From Lewinellaceae bacterium (GTDB lineage Bacteria > Bacteroidota > Bacteroidia > Chitinophagales > Saprospiraceae): a stretch of 64,000 nt of DNA. Where the stretch lies: positions 558,001 to 622,000 of the forward strand of contig JACJYA010000003.1 of NCBI GenBank assembly GCA_020636315.1, written 5' to 3'. A model generated the notes under the pieces. It worked only from the letters and a program-made list of their open reading frames with translations, made no database searches and had not been told where the DNA came from. Made by a program: the position numbers and the translations under genes. Positions 8,572-16,850 of this stretch are shown piece by piece. The first letter of the stretch is position 1, and every line of letters begins with the position of its first letter.

Positions 8572-9438
8572 TTAACCCAGGTATGATTTCAGGGCGTTGC
8601 GGTTGTAGGACTTGCGCAGGCGGCGAATGGCCCGCTCTTTGATCTGCCGGACGCGTTCGCGGGTAAGGCCATACAACTCGCCGATCTCTTCAAGTGTCAG
8701 GGATTTCTGGCCATTCAGGCCATAATAGGATGACAATACCTCTACTTCGCGGGGCGAGAGGATGGACAACCCCTGCTGGACTTCTTCTTTCAGTGATTGC
8801 TCCATGAGGCTGCCGTCGGGGCTCATGCCTTCGTCACTGGAAATCACATCCAGCATTGTGGAGTCTCCGTCTTCACCACTAAGCGGAGCATCGACCGATA
8901 CATGGCGGCCGTTGCCTTTCAGCATATTGGCTACTTCCTTGGGGGTCATATCCAGCAATTCCGCCAGTTCTTCGTGGGTCGGTTCCCGTTCAAATTCCTG
9001 GACGAAAGATAGAAAGGCTTCATTGACCTTGTTATAGGATCCCACCTTATTGAGCGGAAGCCGGACGATACGGGAGTACTCAACAATGGCCTGAAGGATC
9101 GACTGCCGGATCCACCAAACGGCGTAGGAAATGAATTTGAAGCCTTTGGTCTCATCAAAGCGGCGCGCGGCCTTCATCAGCCCCACGTTGCCTTCGTTGA
9201 TGAGGTCACTCAGAGACAGGCCCTGGTTCTGATACTGCTTGGCAACGGAGACGACGAAGCGCAGGTTGGACTTCGTAAGCTTATCCAGCGCCTCCTGGTC
9301 GCCTTCGCGGATACGTTTGGCAAGAGAGGCCTCTTCCTCAGGAGTCAACATAGGGATCTTCCCTATATCATTGAGGTACTTATCCAGAGCAAGGCTTTCT
9401 CTGGCCGTAATTTTATTGGTAATCTTTAATTGACGCAT
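8572..9438 (-). CDS. rpoD: Primary RNA polymerase sigma factor, Bacteroidota short type
   Basis: A 288-residue sigma-70 factor. Region 1.2 (ALDKYLNDIGKIPMLTPEEE), region 2 (LRFVVSVAKQYQNQGLSLSD, GFKFISYAVWWIRQSI), region 3 and region 4 (LTLEEIGELYGLTRERVRQI, then KERAIRRLRK) are all present, without the long region 1.1 and spacer of the E. coli protein. This short form is the usual main sigma of Bacteroidota and reads the TTG/TAnnTTTG promoters seen elsewhere in this window. It is flanked by its own terminator and stands alone. The symbol sigA is used for the same protein in some genomes. Confidence 0.95.
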   Translation of the reverse strand: MRQLKITNKITARESLALDKYLNDIGKIPMLTPEEEASLAKRIREGDQEALDKLTKSNLRFVVSVAKQYQNQGLSLSDLINEGNVGLMKAARRFDETKGFKFISYAVWWIRQSILQAIVEYSRIVRLPLNKVGSYNKVNEAFLSFVQEFEREPTHEELAELLDMTPKEVANMLKGNGRHVSVDAPLSGEDGDSTMLDVISSDEGMSPDGSLMEQSLKEEVQQGLSILSPREVEVLSSYYGLNGQKSLTLEEIGELYGLTRERVRQIKERAIRRLRKSYNRNALKSYLG

Positions 9439-9748
9439 ATTCAGGGTAGTTTAGGGACCAACCGTGCACTGTTAAGATACGCTTTAAAATTGAAAAAGTT
9501 GCCCACTAAAAATAATACTTGACTTTTTCACTGAAAAGGATTATAGGAACAATTTCATTTTAAATACAACTATCCTTTGATAAAAGTTCCTGCTTCTGAA
9601 CATCCGGCAGGATGTTTCTGCCGGGTTTAAGACAAAAAAAACCTGGCCGGCAAAAAAACCAACCAGGTGAGAATTGTCATTCTGTGTATTATGTATTATG
9701 TGTCCTGTAAGAAAGGGACTCTGCGGATACTTTGTCAGCAGCTCTGCT
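9439..9748. other. Region between pnp and rpoD
   Basis: Apart from the pnp terminator hairpins described separately, this 310-base stretch holds no supported gene. It should carry the rpoD promoter on the minus strand; TATCTTAA (minus strand, around 9473-9480) is a weak match to the -7 consensus, and no clear -33 element was found. Confidence 0.4.
9604..9668 (-). terminator. Tandem hairpins ending pnp
   Basis: The first stem on the minus strand is CACCTGGTTGG with CCGGCCAGGT (9641-9650 with 9659-9668 on the plus strand, including G-U pairs), followed by a T run of seven or more. A second hairpin, CCGGCAG/CTGCCGG (9604-9610 with 9618-9624), lies 10 bases further on. The first fits an intrinsic terminator for pnp; the second may be a backup or a decay barrier. 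Confidence 0.75.
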
Positions 9749-11968
9749 TCAATCCCGGTGCCGGTCATCGCGGCGCCCGCCCCTTCTGTCCCGGCCCCGG
9801 TCTCTGTCACCTCCATCGCCGTCGTCTCCCTGGCCGTTGCGCTGAGGCTTGGGAAGCAGGGATTTGCGGGAGAGGCGCAGTTTGCCGGTCTTTTTATCTA
9901 CGCCGATCAGTTGTACGCGCACTTCGTCACCTTCTTTAAAGAAATCTTCCACTTTTTCGATCCGGGAATGGGAGATCTCGGAGACGTGGAGCAGCCCGCT
10001 CTTACCCATGAAGTCAACGAAAACCCCATAGGGCATTACGGATTTGACCTTGGCGTCGTAAATGTCTCCGACGGAAGGCGTGAAGGTAATGCGGCGGATG
10101 CGCTCCAGGGCGGCGTCGATGGAAGCCCGGTCACTGGCAGCGATATTGACGACGCCGGTATCGCCCACCTCTTCAATATTGATGATGGTGCCGGTTTCGC
10201 TCTGGATTTCCTGGATGACCTTACCACCCGGGCCGATCACGGCGCCGATGAAGCTCTTGTCAATGATCAGCTCAACGATACGCGGGGCGTGCGGTTTGAG
10301 GTCCGGACGAGGTTCGGCGATGGCCTTTTTCATCTCTTGGAGGATGTGTATCCTGCCGTCGCGGGCCTGTTCCAGCGCCTGCTCCAGCAATTCGTAGGGC
10401 AGGCCATCGATCTTGATATCCATCTGGCAGCCGGTGATACCTTTTTCGGTGCCGGTCAGTTTAAAGTCCATATCTCCCAGTGCATCCTCATCGCCGAGGA
10501 TATCGGACAGGATGGCGGTATTTTTCCCATCGGAGATCAGGCCCATGGCAATCCCCGATACCGGAGCGGATATCTGTATCCCGGCGTCCATCAGGGCCAG
10601 GGCGCCGGCGCAGACGGTTGCCATAGAAGAAGAGCCGTTGGATTCCAGAATGTCAGAAACGATCCGAATGGTATAAGGCGTCTCTTTCGGCAGCACCTGT
10701 CTCAGAGAACGTCCTGCAAGGTTGGCATGGCCGACTTCGCGCCGGCCCGGGCCTCTTTGCGGCTTGATCTCTCCCACGGACAAAGCCGGGAAATTATAGT
10801 GGAGGATAAAATCTTCGAAGTACTGGCCCAGGGCATTGTCGATCATCATCTCATCCTGCTTGGTCCCCAGGGTAAGGGAGGTCAGCGACTGGGTTTCCCC
10901 ACGGTTGAAGATGGCAGAACCATGAGCGGAGGGCAGGTAATCAACTTCCGACCAGATGGGGCGGATCTCATCGTACTTCCGTCCGTCGAGGCGCACCTTT
11001 TCCTCAAGCACCATTTTCCGGATCACCTCTTTTTTAACATCACCGAAGTATTCCTGCGCCATAGCGCCTTTCTCCTCCATATATTCCTCTCCCTTCTGCT
11101 CGGTGAGGGTTTCGATCAGGCTATCCTTGATCTCTGAGAAGCGGTCCTTGCGGGATTTCTTATCGAGCGCCGCTTTAGCGACTTCATAGATCTTGTCTTT
11201 GGCGAAAGCCTCGACCTCTTTTTTCAGTGCTTCATCTTCCTCAGCAGGCTCCAGTTCGCGTTTCTTAAGCGCTTTTTCTCCTACTTTCCCCGCCAGTTCC
11301 AACTGAGCTTTGCACTGTACCTTGATGGCCTCGTGCCCCACCTGGATGGCTTTAACCAGTTCTTTTTCGGAGCACTCCTTAGCTTCTCCTTCCACCATGA
11401 TCACGTTGTCCATGGTTGCGGCAACGATGATGTCGAGTTCTGCGTTCTCCAGGGCGGATTTATTGGGATTGACCACATACTCGTCATCGATCAGCGCGAC
11501 GCGCACCTCGGAAATGGGCCCACCGAAAGGAATATCGGAAACGGCCAGGGCGGCGGAAGTGGCCAGGGCGGCAAAAGCATCCGGCGGCACATCTTCGTCA
11601 CCGGAGATGAGGTTGATAATGACCTGGGTTTCATTCATATAGCCATCGGGGAATAGCGGGCGGATGGCCCGGTCCACCAAACGGCAGATCAAAACTTCGT
11701 AATCGGAGAGCTTGGCTTCCCTTCTGAAAAAATTGCCAGGAATACGGCCGGCAGCCGCGAATTTTTCCTGATAGTCAACGGAAAGTGGGAAAAATGATTG
11801 GCCTTCCTTGGCTTCCTTTGCAGAGACTACGGAGGCAAAGAGCATGGTTTTGCCCATGCGGACGACGACGGCTCCATCGGCCTGAGTGGCCAGTTTGCCC
11901 GTCTCAATGGTCACTGTTCTGCCATCGGGTAAATCGAAGGACGTGGTAATTGGAATCTGTTGTCCCAT
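9749..11968 (-). CDS. pnp: Polyribonucleotide nucleotidyltransferase (PNPase)
   Basis: A 739-residue 3'-5' phosphorolytic exoribonuclease of the cytoplasm, acting in mRNA decay. Both RNase PH-like domains are present (GKTMLFASVVSAKEA in the first; PQRGPGRREVGHANLAGRSL and GDEDALGDMDFKLTGTEKGI in the second), then a KH domain (SFIGAVIGPGGKVIQEI) and an S1 domain (SVMPYGVFVDFMGKSGLLHV). The C-terminus adds about 35 residues rich in Asp, Arg and Gly, a disordered RNA- or protein-binding tail. It lies downstream of rpsO, as in many bacteria, but across a 462-base gap that holds a hairpin and a possible promoter of its own, so expression may be partly independent. The long leader would allow the autoregulation known for E. 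coli pnp; that is inference. Confidence 0.97.
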   Translation of the reverse strand: MGQQIPITTSFDLPDGRTVTIETGKLATQADGAVVVRMGKTMLFASVVSAKEAKEGQSFFPLSVDYQEKFAAAGRIPGNFFRREAKLSDYEVLICRLVDRAIRPLFPDGYMNETQVIINLISGDEDVPPDAFAALATSAALAVSDIPFGGPISEVRVALIDDEYVVNPNKSALENAELDIIVAATMDNVIMVEGEAKECSEKELVKAIQVGHEAIKVQCKAQLELAGKVGEKALKKRELEPAEEDEALKKEVEAFAKDKIYEVAKAALDKKSRKDRFSEIKDSLIETLTEQKGEEYMEEKGAMAQEYFGDVKKEVIRKMVLEEKVRLDGRKYDEIRPIWSEVDYLPSAHGSAIFNRGETQSLTSLTLGTKQDEMMIDNALGQYFEDFILHYNFPALSVGEIKPQRGPGRREVGHANLAGRSLRQVLPKETPYTIRIVSDILESNGSSSMATVCAGALALMDAGIQISAPVSGIAMGLISDGKNTAILSDILGDEDALGDMDFKLTGTEKGITGCQMDIKIDGLPYELLEQALEQARDGRIHILQEMKKAIAEPRPDLKPHAPRIVELIIDKSFIGAVIGPGGKVIQEIQSETGTIINIEEVGDTGVVNIAASDRASIDAALERIRRITFTPSVGDIYDAKVKSVMPYGVFVDFMGKSGLLHVSEISHSRIEKVEDFFKEGDEVRVQLIGVDKKTGKLRLSRKSLLPKPQRNGQGDDGDGGDRDRGRDRRGGRRDDRHRD

Positions 11969-12235
11969 TTCTAAGAATAGTTAATTTAGCGTTGTGATTA
12001 ATACCTGTCAAGACACTACCGGCAAAAGCCCCTTTGGTTGCTTTTTGTTTACCTGAAATATATTTCGGGGAGCCTGGCCAGTGTGAGGGAGGAGCATCTG
12101 GTTTGCGCGGATAATGTGCTTGCCTAAGTGAATTTCAGATCTGCTTGTTTCTCTTCGATCTTTGTTCGGACTACTCCTGTCCTTTTATTCTTTTTCTTTT
12201 CTTTGTTTAACCTTTATTCCGGATGCGAAGATAGT

Positions 12236-12265
12236 CAAAAATTGTAACATTGCCAGAAGCCCCGG
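12236..12265 (-). promoter_or_regulatory. Candidate pnp promoter
   Basis: On the minus strand TATCTTCG (12236-12243) differs from TAnnTTTG at one base, and TGG lies 19 bases further upstream (12263-12265) where TTG is expected. Two mismatches make this a weak call. It would give a pnp leader of about 260 bases. Confidence 0.3.
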
Positions 12266-12382
12266 CAAAAAACAGGCGGGAATCAGGCAAAAAGGAATCC
12301 AGGCAGAATAAACCGGTGTTTGAAAGGCGGGATTGACAGGATATTCAGGATCTTAAAGGCTGGATTCCGGCATTTTTAACGG

Positions 12383-12416
12383 CAAGAGCCGCCCTGAATA
12401 CCCGGGACGGCTCTTG
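12383..12416 (-). terminator. Hairpin after rpsO
   Basis: CAAGAGCCG pairs perfectly with CGGCTCTTG, with two more G-C pairs beyond one mismatch. It begins 14 bases after the rpsO stop. The bases that follow are not a T run, so partial termination or RNA processing is more likely than full termination. Confidence 0.5.
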
Positions 12417-12430
12417 TCATTTCTCGGATC

Positions 12431-12706
12431 TTATTTACGAATACCGAGTTTTTCAATCAGTTGGCGGTACATTTCCAGGTCGATCTTCTGCAGATACCCC
12501 AGCAGGCGCTTTCGCTTACCCACCATTGACAACAGTGCCCTCCGGCAGGAGTGGTCCTTGGGGTTTTCCTTCAGGTGTTCTGACATCTTCTGGATGCGAT
12601 AGGTAAACAAGGCGACCTGCGCTTCCGTAGAACCTGTGTTCTTCTCAGAACCACCGTATTCCTTGAATATTTCCGCTTTTTTCTCTTTCGTTAAGTATTC
12701 TGACAT
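12431..12706 (-). CDS. rpsO: 30S ribosomal protein S15
   Basis: A 91-residue ribosomal protein that binds the central domain of 16S rRNA early in 30S assembly. Typical segments are STEAQVALFTYRIQKMSEHL, KENPKDHSCRRALLSMVGKR and RLLGYLQKIDLEMYRQLIEKLGIR; length is normal. A clear promoter lies 44-74 bases upstream, and a hairpin follows the stop. S15 represses its own translation in E. coli by binding the leader; with a leader of only about 37 bases here, any such site would have to overlap the start region. Confidence 0.97.
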   Translation of the reverse strand: MSEYLTKEKKAEIFKEYGGSEKNTGSTEAQVALFTYRIQKMSEHLKENPKDHSCRRALLSMVGKRKRLLGYLQKIDLEMYRQLIEKLGIRK

Positions 12707-12749
12707 GATTAAAACCGTTGGTGATTACGAAAATCAGTTACAGCGGGCG

Positions 12750-12780
12750 CAAAGGTACGATTATTTGTCAAACCGGCAAA
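12750..12780 (-). promoter_or_regulatory. Bacteroidota-type promoter of rpsO
   Basis: On the minus strand TTTG (12777-12780), a 19-base spacer and TACCTTTG (12750-12757) match the primary sigma consensus exactly. Transcription should begin near 12743, about 37 bases before the rpsO ATG. Confidence 0.75.
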
Positions 12781-12815
12781 CTTTGAGGCTAGTCCTTTTC
12801 GTTTTAACCTTCACT

Positions 12816-13781
12816 TTACCCTTGTTCCGCCTTAAACTTCTTCATGGCCTCCGTCAAACGGGGCACCACTTCGAAGAGGTCGCCGACCACTCCATAGTCC
12901 GCAGCTTTGAAGAAAGGCGCTTCCGGGTCCTTGTTGATCACTACGATGGTCTTGGAGTTGTTCACCCCGGCGAGGTGTTGTATGGCGCCGCTGATGCCGA
13001 TAGCCAGATAGAGGTTGGGGCGAATGGCAATTCCCGTCTGTCCGACGTGCTCGTGGTGAGGGCGCCAGCCGGTATCCGCCACCGGGCGGGAGCAGGCCGT
13101 TGTGGCCCCCATAACCTCTGCCAGTTCTTCGATAATGCCCCAGTTCTCCGGCCCTTTCATGCCGCGGCCGGCAGAGACGACCAACTCGGCTTCCGGAAGT
13201 GGAGTTGTCCCTTCTACCCGTTCCAGGCTTTTAACAGTGACACGCGCCGCCGGCACCTCTACACTCAGCTCCTCAACCGGCGCAGGGCCTCCTGAGGATT
13301 CTACGGGTATGGAGTTGCCCATCAGAGAAAGCACCTTGATGTCGGATTTGATCTCGTACTCGGCAAATGCCTTGCCGGAAAAAACGCCTTTTGTCACCTT
13401 AAATGCCCCCCCCTCCAGAGTGGGTACGGTGTTGGCCCCTGATACGGAACCTGCATTCATCCGAACAGCTACGCGGCCGGCAGTAGATTTTCCAAGGGCA
13501 GAGTGGCTGAAAACGATCACGGTAGCCCCCGTTTTTTCAGCCACCTGGCTGATCACCGCCGCATATACCTGGCTGTCAAAATTGTCCAGGCCGGCATCCG
13601 GAACGTGATATACTTTGGAAGCGCCGTATTTGCCGAGTTCTTCCAGCCCGGAGGCCGGCCCCAGCACCAGAGCGGCACAGTCCGTTCCCAGTACCTGAGC
13701 AGTTTTATTTCCGTATGTCACTGCTTCCAGCGACGCTTTTTTGAATTTTCCTTTTTGGGTTTCTGCTAAAACTAATACCAT
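12816..13781 (-). CDS. etfA: Electron transfer flavoprotein alpha subunit
   Basis: A 321-residue FAD-binding subunit that, with EtfB, carries electrons from acyl-CoA and other dehydrogenases to the membrane quinone oxidoreductase. The C-terminal FAD domain is clear: VVSAGRGMKGPENWGIIEEL, ACSRPVADTGWRPHHEHVGQ, TGIAIRPNLYLAIGISGAIQ, HLAGVNNSKTIVVINKDPEA and YGVVGDLFEVVPRLTEAM. The N-terminal domain begins MVLVLAETQKGKFKK. It lies 132 bases after etfB on the same strand, across an inverted repeat with short tandem words. Confidence 0.95.
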   Translation of the reverse strand: MVLVLAETQKGKFKKASLEAVTYGNKTAQVLGTDCAALVLGPASGLEELGKYGASKVYHVPDAGLDNFDSQVYAAVISQVAEKTGATVIVFSHSALGKSTAGRVAVRMNAGSVSGANTVPTLEGGAFKVTKGVFSGKAFAEYEIKSDIKVLSLMGNSIPVESSGGPAPVEELSVEVPAARVTVKSLERVEGTTPLPEAELVVSAGRGMKGPENWGIIEELAEVMGATTACSRPVADTGWRPHHEHVGQTGIAIRPNLYLAIGISGAIQHLAGVNNSKTIVVINKDPEAPFFKAADYGVVGDLFEVVPRLTEAMKKFKAEQG

Positions 13782-13820
13782 TGTATGATGAGCTTTTTTG
13801 GTCGGTTAATGATGGTTAGA

Positions 13821-13903
13821 GGTTGGATTGCCGGTGCTCTGCAGAGCCCTTTCGAAAGCAATAAAAAATCCAACAATATAACAACCCAACAATCCAACAA
13901 TTC
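13821..13903. repeat. Intergenic inverted repeat with tandem words (element A)
   Basis: GTTGGATTG (13822-13830) is the exact complement of CAATCCAAC (13890-13898). The right arm, about 13868-13903, is made of repeated CCAACAAT-like words. The element fills most of the gap between etfB and etfA. Its plan, not its sequence, recurs at five other intergenic sites in this window. Confidence 0.6.
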
Positions 13904-13913
13904 ATCCTGCTTT

Positions 13914-14654
13914 CTATATCACCTTCGCCTCCTCGTGCAGCAAGCGGACCAGTTCGTCCATATTTTCCGGATCGACCAGTTTGACATCTCCCTTTTCCGG
14001 AGGCAGCTGGAAGCGTACAGAAACAGCAAGGTCTTCGGCGGCTGCCGGCTCCACCACTTTCAGCGGCTTTCGTTTGGCCATCATGATGCCCCGCATGTTG
14101 GGGATGCGCTGCTCAGCCAACCCTTTGGCGGCACTGATCACAAAAGGTGTATCCACCTCCAGCCGGGCATCTCCCCCGTCGATGTCCGCTACGATCATGG
14201 CCTTGTTGCCGTCCATTTCCAGCTTAGTGGCATGGGATACGAAAGGCAGCTCCAGCAATTCTGCAACCATCGCGCCCACCTCGGCTCCGTTATAATCAAT
14301 GCTTTCCTTTCCCAGAAAAACAATGTCGAAATCTTCTCCTCTGGCATATTCGGCGATCTGCCTGGCGACATAGAGGGCGCTTTGAGGTTCCGCATCAACG
14401 CGTATGGCTTCGTCAGCTCCAATAGCCAATCCTTTGCGAATAATGGTATCGTTGGCTGCCGGCCCGACATTTATAATGGTAACAGTGCCCCCATTGGCTT
14501 CTTTTAGTTCAAGGGCGCGCACCAGGGCATACCATTCGTCATAGGGGTTCATGATGTACTGAACGCCGGAGGAATCAAATGCAGTGTTGTCATTGGTGAA
14601 GGCGATCCTGGCGGTGGTCTCTGGTGTTTTGCTTACACAAACCAGTAATTTCAT
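13914..14654 (-). CDS. etfB: Electron transfer flavoprotein beta subunit
   Basis: A 246-residue subunit that binds AMP and pairs with EtfA. Family features are MKLLVCVSKTPETTARIAF at the start, NPYDEWYALVRALELKEANG, EDFDIVFLGKESIDYNGAEV and the recognition-loop segment LAEQRIPNMRGIMMAKRKPL. Length is normal. It is the first gene of the etfBA unit; a TATCTTTG -7 element lies about 98 bases upstream, with a perfect palindrome beyond it that could be an operator. Confidence 0.95.
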   Translation of the reverse strand: MKLLVCVSKTPETTARIAFTNDNTAFDSSGVQYIMNPYDEWYALVRALELKEANGGTVTIINVGPAANDTIIRKGLAIGADEAIRVDAEPQSALYVARQIAEYARGEDFDIVFLGKESIDYNGAEVGAMVAELLELPFVSHATKLEMDGNKAMIVADIDGGDARLEVDTPFVISAAKGLAEQRIPNMRGIMMAKRKPLKVVEPAAAEDLAVSVRFQLPPEKGDVKLVDPENMDELVRLLHEEAKVI

Positions 14655-14751
14655 TGGCGGTTGATTTTTTCTGTTCAGGGCTTGCCGGCGGTTGCCATTG
14701 CTGCTTTGCCGACATCGCCATATAATATTTGGCAGGTATTTTTAAGCATCG

Positions 14752-14782
14752 CAAAGATACTCAAAAAACCTACAAATGGAAA
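14752..14782 (-). promoter_or_regulatory. Candidate etfBA promoter
   Basis: On the minus strand TATCTTTG (14752-14759) is an exact TAnnTTTG element. Twenty bases upstream lies TTTC, a partial -33 element; a better TTTG lies at only 13 bases. The predicted leader is about 90 bases. Confidence 0.5.
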
Positions 14783-14785
14783 CGC

Positions 14786-14807
14786 ATTCAGCGAAAATTC
14801 GCTGAAT
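14786..14807. promoter_or_regulatory. 22-bp palindrome upstream of the etfBA promoter
   Basis: ATTCAGCGAA, two bases, then TTCGCTGAAT form a perfect 10-2-10 palindrome just upstream of the -33 position of the etfBA promoter. Size and position suit the binding site of a dimeric regulator, possibly one of fatty-acid metabolism, but the regulator is not identified. Confidence 0.45.
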
Positions 14808-14857
14808 TTTGACATGCAGATCAGGAAAGGGTTAAGAGGGGCCATTGGTTGATTGTT

Positions 14858-14999
14858 CTGGACTTTGGACGGTCCTAGGGTAAAGTCGGAAATCGGAAGG
14901 CGGAAGGCGGAAAAACAGGCGTTGAGCACCTATTTGGACCCAAATTCCGACTTCCGATTTCCCACTTCCGACTTCAAATGGGGCACGTCCAAAGTCCAG
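14858..14999. repeat. Intergenic inverted repeat with tandem words (element B)
   Basis: Outer arms CTGGACTTTGGACG (14858-14871) and CGTCCAAAGTCCAG (14986-14999) are exact complements over 14 bp. The inner parts carry repeated TCGGAAATCGGAAG-like words on the left and their imperfect complement on the right, around 14883-14912 and 14945-14975. It lies in the 517-base gap between the divergent etfB and TPR genes, which otherwise holds only the etfBA control region. Confidence 0.65.
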
Positions 15000-15171
15000 G
15001 ATTGTTGGAGGGTAAGATTGTTGGCTTGAGGGGAGCTGAGGAGATGGTTAGCCTGTCTTTGCGCCTCAGCCCGGTAAAAAACCAGGAACTATGAATAGTC
15101 CCGAACCGAATCCCGAATACCCAGGCACTTTGCCGGATTTCATCGTAACTTTATCCTCAAAAAGACGAGCC

Positions 15172-15486
15172 ATGTCAACCAAGCGCCTCGAACAACTGAA
15201 AGCTTTGCTGGAGGAAAGCCCGCACGACTCCTTCCTGTCTTTTGCCATCGCCAAAGAATACGAAAAAACGGGCGACCGGGAAAAGGCCCTCCGCTACTAT
15301 CTGTACCTGGAGGAACACGACCCCGAATACGTCGGCGCCTATTACCACCTGGGTAAGTTATACGAACAAATGGGCGAAGAAGCCCTGGCCCTGGAAACCT
15401 ACGACAAAGGCATAGCAGCCGCCCGGCGCGCCGGCGACCAGCACGCTCTGGGAGAACTGGCTGCCGCCAAGCTGGCGCTGGAGTGA
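15172..15486 (+). CDS. Small tetratricopeptide repeat protein
   Basis: A 104-residue protein with TPR-like helix pairs: SFLSFAIAKEYEKTGDREKA then LRYYLYLEEHDPEYVGAYYH and LGKLYEQMGEEALALETYDK then GIAAARRAG. TPR units mediate protein-protein contacts; the partner is unknown. The frame extends upstream to an ATG at 15091, but the added 27 residues are low in helix-forming pattern and poor TPR sequence, so the ATG at 15172 is preferred. It stands alone. Confidence 0.7.
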   Translation: MSTKRLEQLKALLEESPHDSFLSFAIAKEYEKTGDREKALRYYLYLEEHDPEYVGAYYHLGKLYEQMGEEALALETYDKGIAAARRAGDQHALGELAAAKLALE

Positions 15487-15645
15487 AGGGTTAGAGGGCT
15501 ATATTGTTATGCGAATCCGGAAAGTGTCCGGTAGTGTGATAACCAGCAGCCACCTGACAATCATCACAGGAATGGAACCGTAAAGGGGCGGCTTCGAAGC
15601 AAAACTTACGAACGCTCCTTTGCCCTGAAAACTTAAACAAAAAAA

Positions 15646-16812
15646 CTACAACCGGCGAATGAGGCGCAGGGCGAGGGCCAGGCAGAGGGCCATCAAGACG
15701 CCGCTCCCGATATTGGGCAACTGATATTCGATGCCGTACAGCCAGCCTCCCAGGAAGGGGCCGATGACTCTGCCCAGAGAGCCAAAAGACTGTGAATACC
15801 CCAGAACGGCGCCCTGTTCTTTGGGGTCAGCGACGCGGGAAAGCAAAGAGGAAATGGTCGGAGTGAGTGCTCCGTTACCGAGGGAGATGAGCACGAGGGC
15901 CAGCAACTCCAGGGGGATAAACAGGCTAACCGGCACGAAGGGGAGGGAAACCAGGCCAAAGAACATGAAAATGCACCCCATAACCAGTAGCCTTTTGTCC
16001 CCGAAAGTTCGGGAAGCCCAGCCTACCAGGCCTCCCTGTACGATGGCGGCCACCACTCCCAGAAAGGCGAACGTATAACCCACCTGTGCTTCATTTAATC
16101 CATAGTGTTCCTCCCAGAGCAATGTCACCGATACGGTCATCAGGGAAAAAGCAGTAATGAATACCAGGTTGATGATCAGCAGGCTGGTGATGTCCCCTCT
16201 GTTCAGAGCTTCTCTGAAACCCGCAACCGGGTTTTTGAACAACGGCCCTTCGGCATTTTTCTCCCGGAGGCTCTCCTCAAGGATGTACCAGGCCAGGAAG
16301 AGGTTTATCGTCGAAAGGGCTGCTGCGGTAAAGCCCACAGAGGCTATACCGTAATGGGTTTTGAGGTACCCACCCACCGGCGGGCCGAAAATGAAACCCA
16401 ACCCGAAAGCGGCCCCAATGATGCCGAATGACTTCGCCCTGCGGTCCGGTGGTGTGATGTCGCTGATGTAGGCCTGAGCTGTGGAAATATTCGCCGATCC
16501 GGCTCCGGCAATGAGGCGGGCGGCAAAAAGCATGGCCAGGGAGTGCGCCTGCGAGAACACCAAATACCCCAGCCCGGTAATGGCGATGCTGGACAACAGG
16601 ATAGGTTTGCGGCCAAAACGGTCACTGAGGTTGCCCCAGAGAGGAGCGATCAGAAACTGCATCAGGGAATAACTGGCGGCCACCAGGCCGATTACGGTTC
16701 CCGATGCTCCCAATTCATTTGCATATATCGGGAGAATGGGAATAATTAACCCAAACCCCAAAAGGTCAATGAAAATGGTAACGAATAATACCAGTAAAGG
16801 CCGCCTGTTCAT
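15646..16812 (-). CDS. MFS transporter, TetA/DHA1-like exporter
   Basis: A 388-residue inner-membrane protein with about 12 membrane helices. The start (LLVLFVTIFIDLLGFGLIIP), the motif GNLSDRFGRKPILL after helix 2 and GAAFGLGFIFGPPVGGYL in helix 5 (antiporter motif C) mark the drug:H+ antiporter group close to tetracycline exporters. The substrate cannot be told from sequence. It starts 38 bases after the stop of the hybrid sensor gene on the same strand, so the two may share a transcript; this could link it to the pectin locus, perhaps as a sugar or side-product exporter, but that is inference. Confidence 0.85.
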   Translation of the reverse strand: MNRRPLLVLFVTIFIDLLGFGLIIPILPIYANELGASGTVIGLVAASYSLMQFLIAPLWGNLSDRFGRKPILLSSIAITGLGYLVFSQAHSLAMLFAARLIAGAGSANISTAQAYISDITPPDRRAKSFGIIGAAFGLGFIFGPPVGGYLKTHYGIASVGFTAAALSTINLFLAWYILEESLREKNAEGPLFKNPVAGFREALNRGDITSLLIINLVFITAFSLMTVSVTLLWEEHYGLNEAQVGYTFAFLGVVAAIVQGGLVGWASRTFGDKRLLVMGCIFMFFGLVSLPFVPVSLFIPLELLALVLISLGNGALTPTISSLLSRVADPKEQGAVLGYSQSFGSLGRVIGPFLGGWLYGIEYQLPNIGSGVLMALCLALALRLIRRL

Positions 16813-16850
16813 CCTGAGCGTTTTGAGGCGGGAAGTTAATAAAATGTTTC

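Larger units (their letters stand above)
11969..12430. other. rpsO-pnp intergenic region
   Basis: This 462-base gap has no supported gene. Next to the rpsO stop is a hairpin on the minus strand (12383-12391 with 12408-12416, CAAGAGCCG/CGGCTCTTG, 9 bp plus two more pairs past a mismatch). It lacks a proper T run, so it may be a processing or attenuation site rather than a strong terminator. Further on lies a candidate pnp promoter (12236-12265) and about 260 bases of leader. Confidence 0.5.

Noticed and set aside
9674..11137. A 487-codon open frame on the plus strand opposite pnp
   Set aside because: It lies wholly antisense to a clear PNPase gene, has no recognisable domain, and similar long antisense frames occur opposite other GC-rich genes here.
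13785..14507. A 240-codon plus-strand frame across the etfA-etfB gap
   Set aside because: Mostly antisense to etfB and passes through element A; no domain seen.
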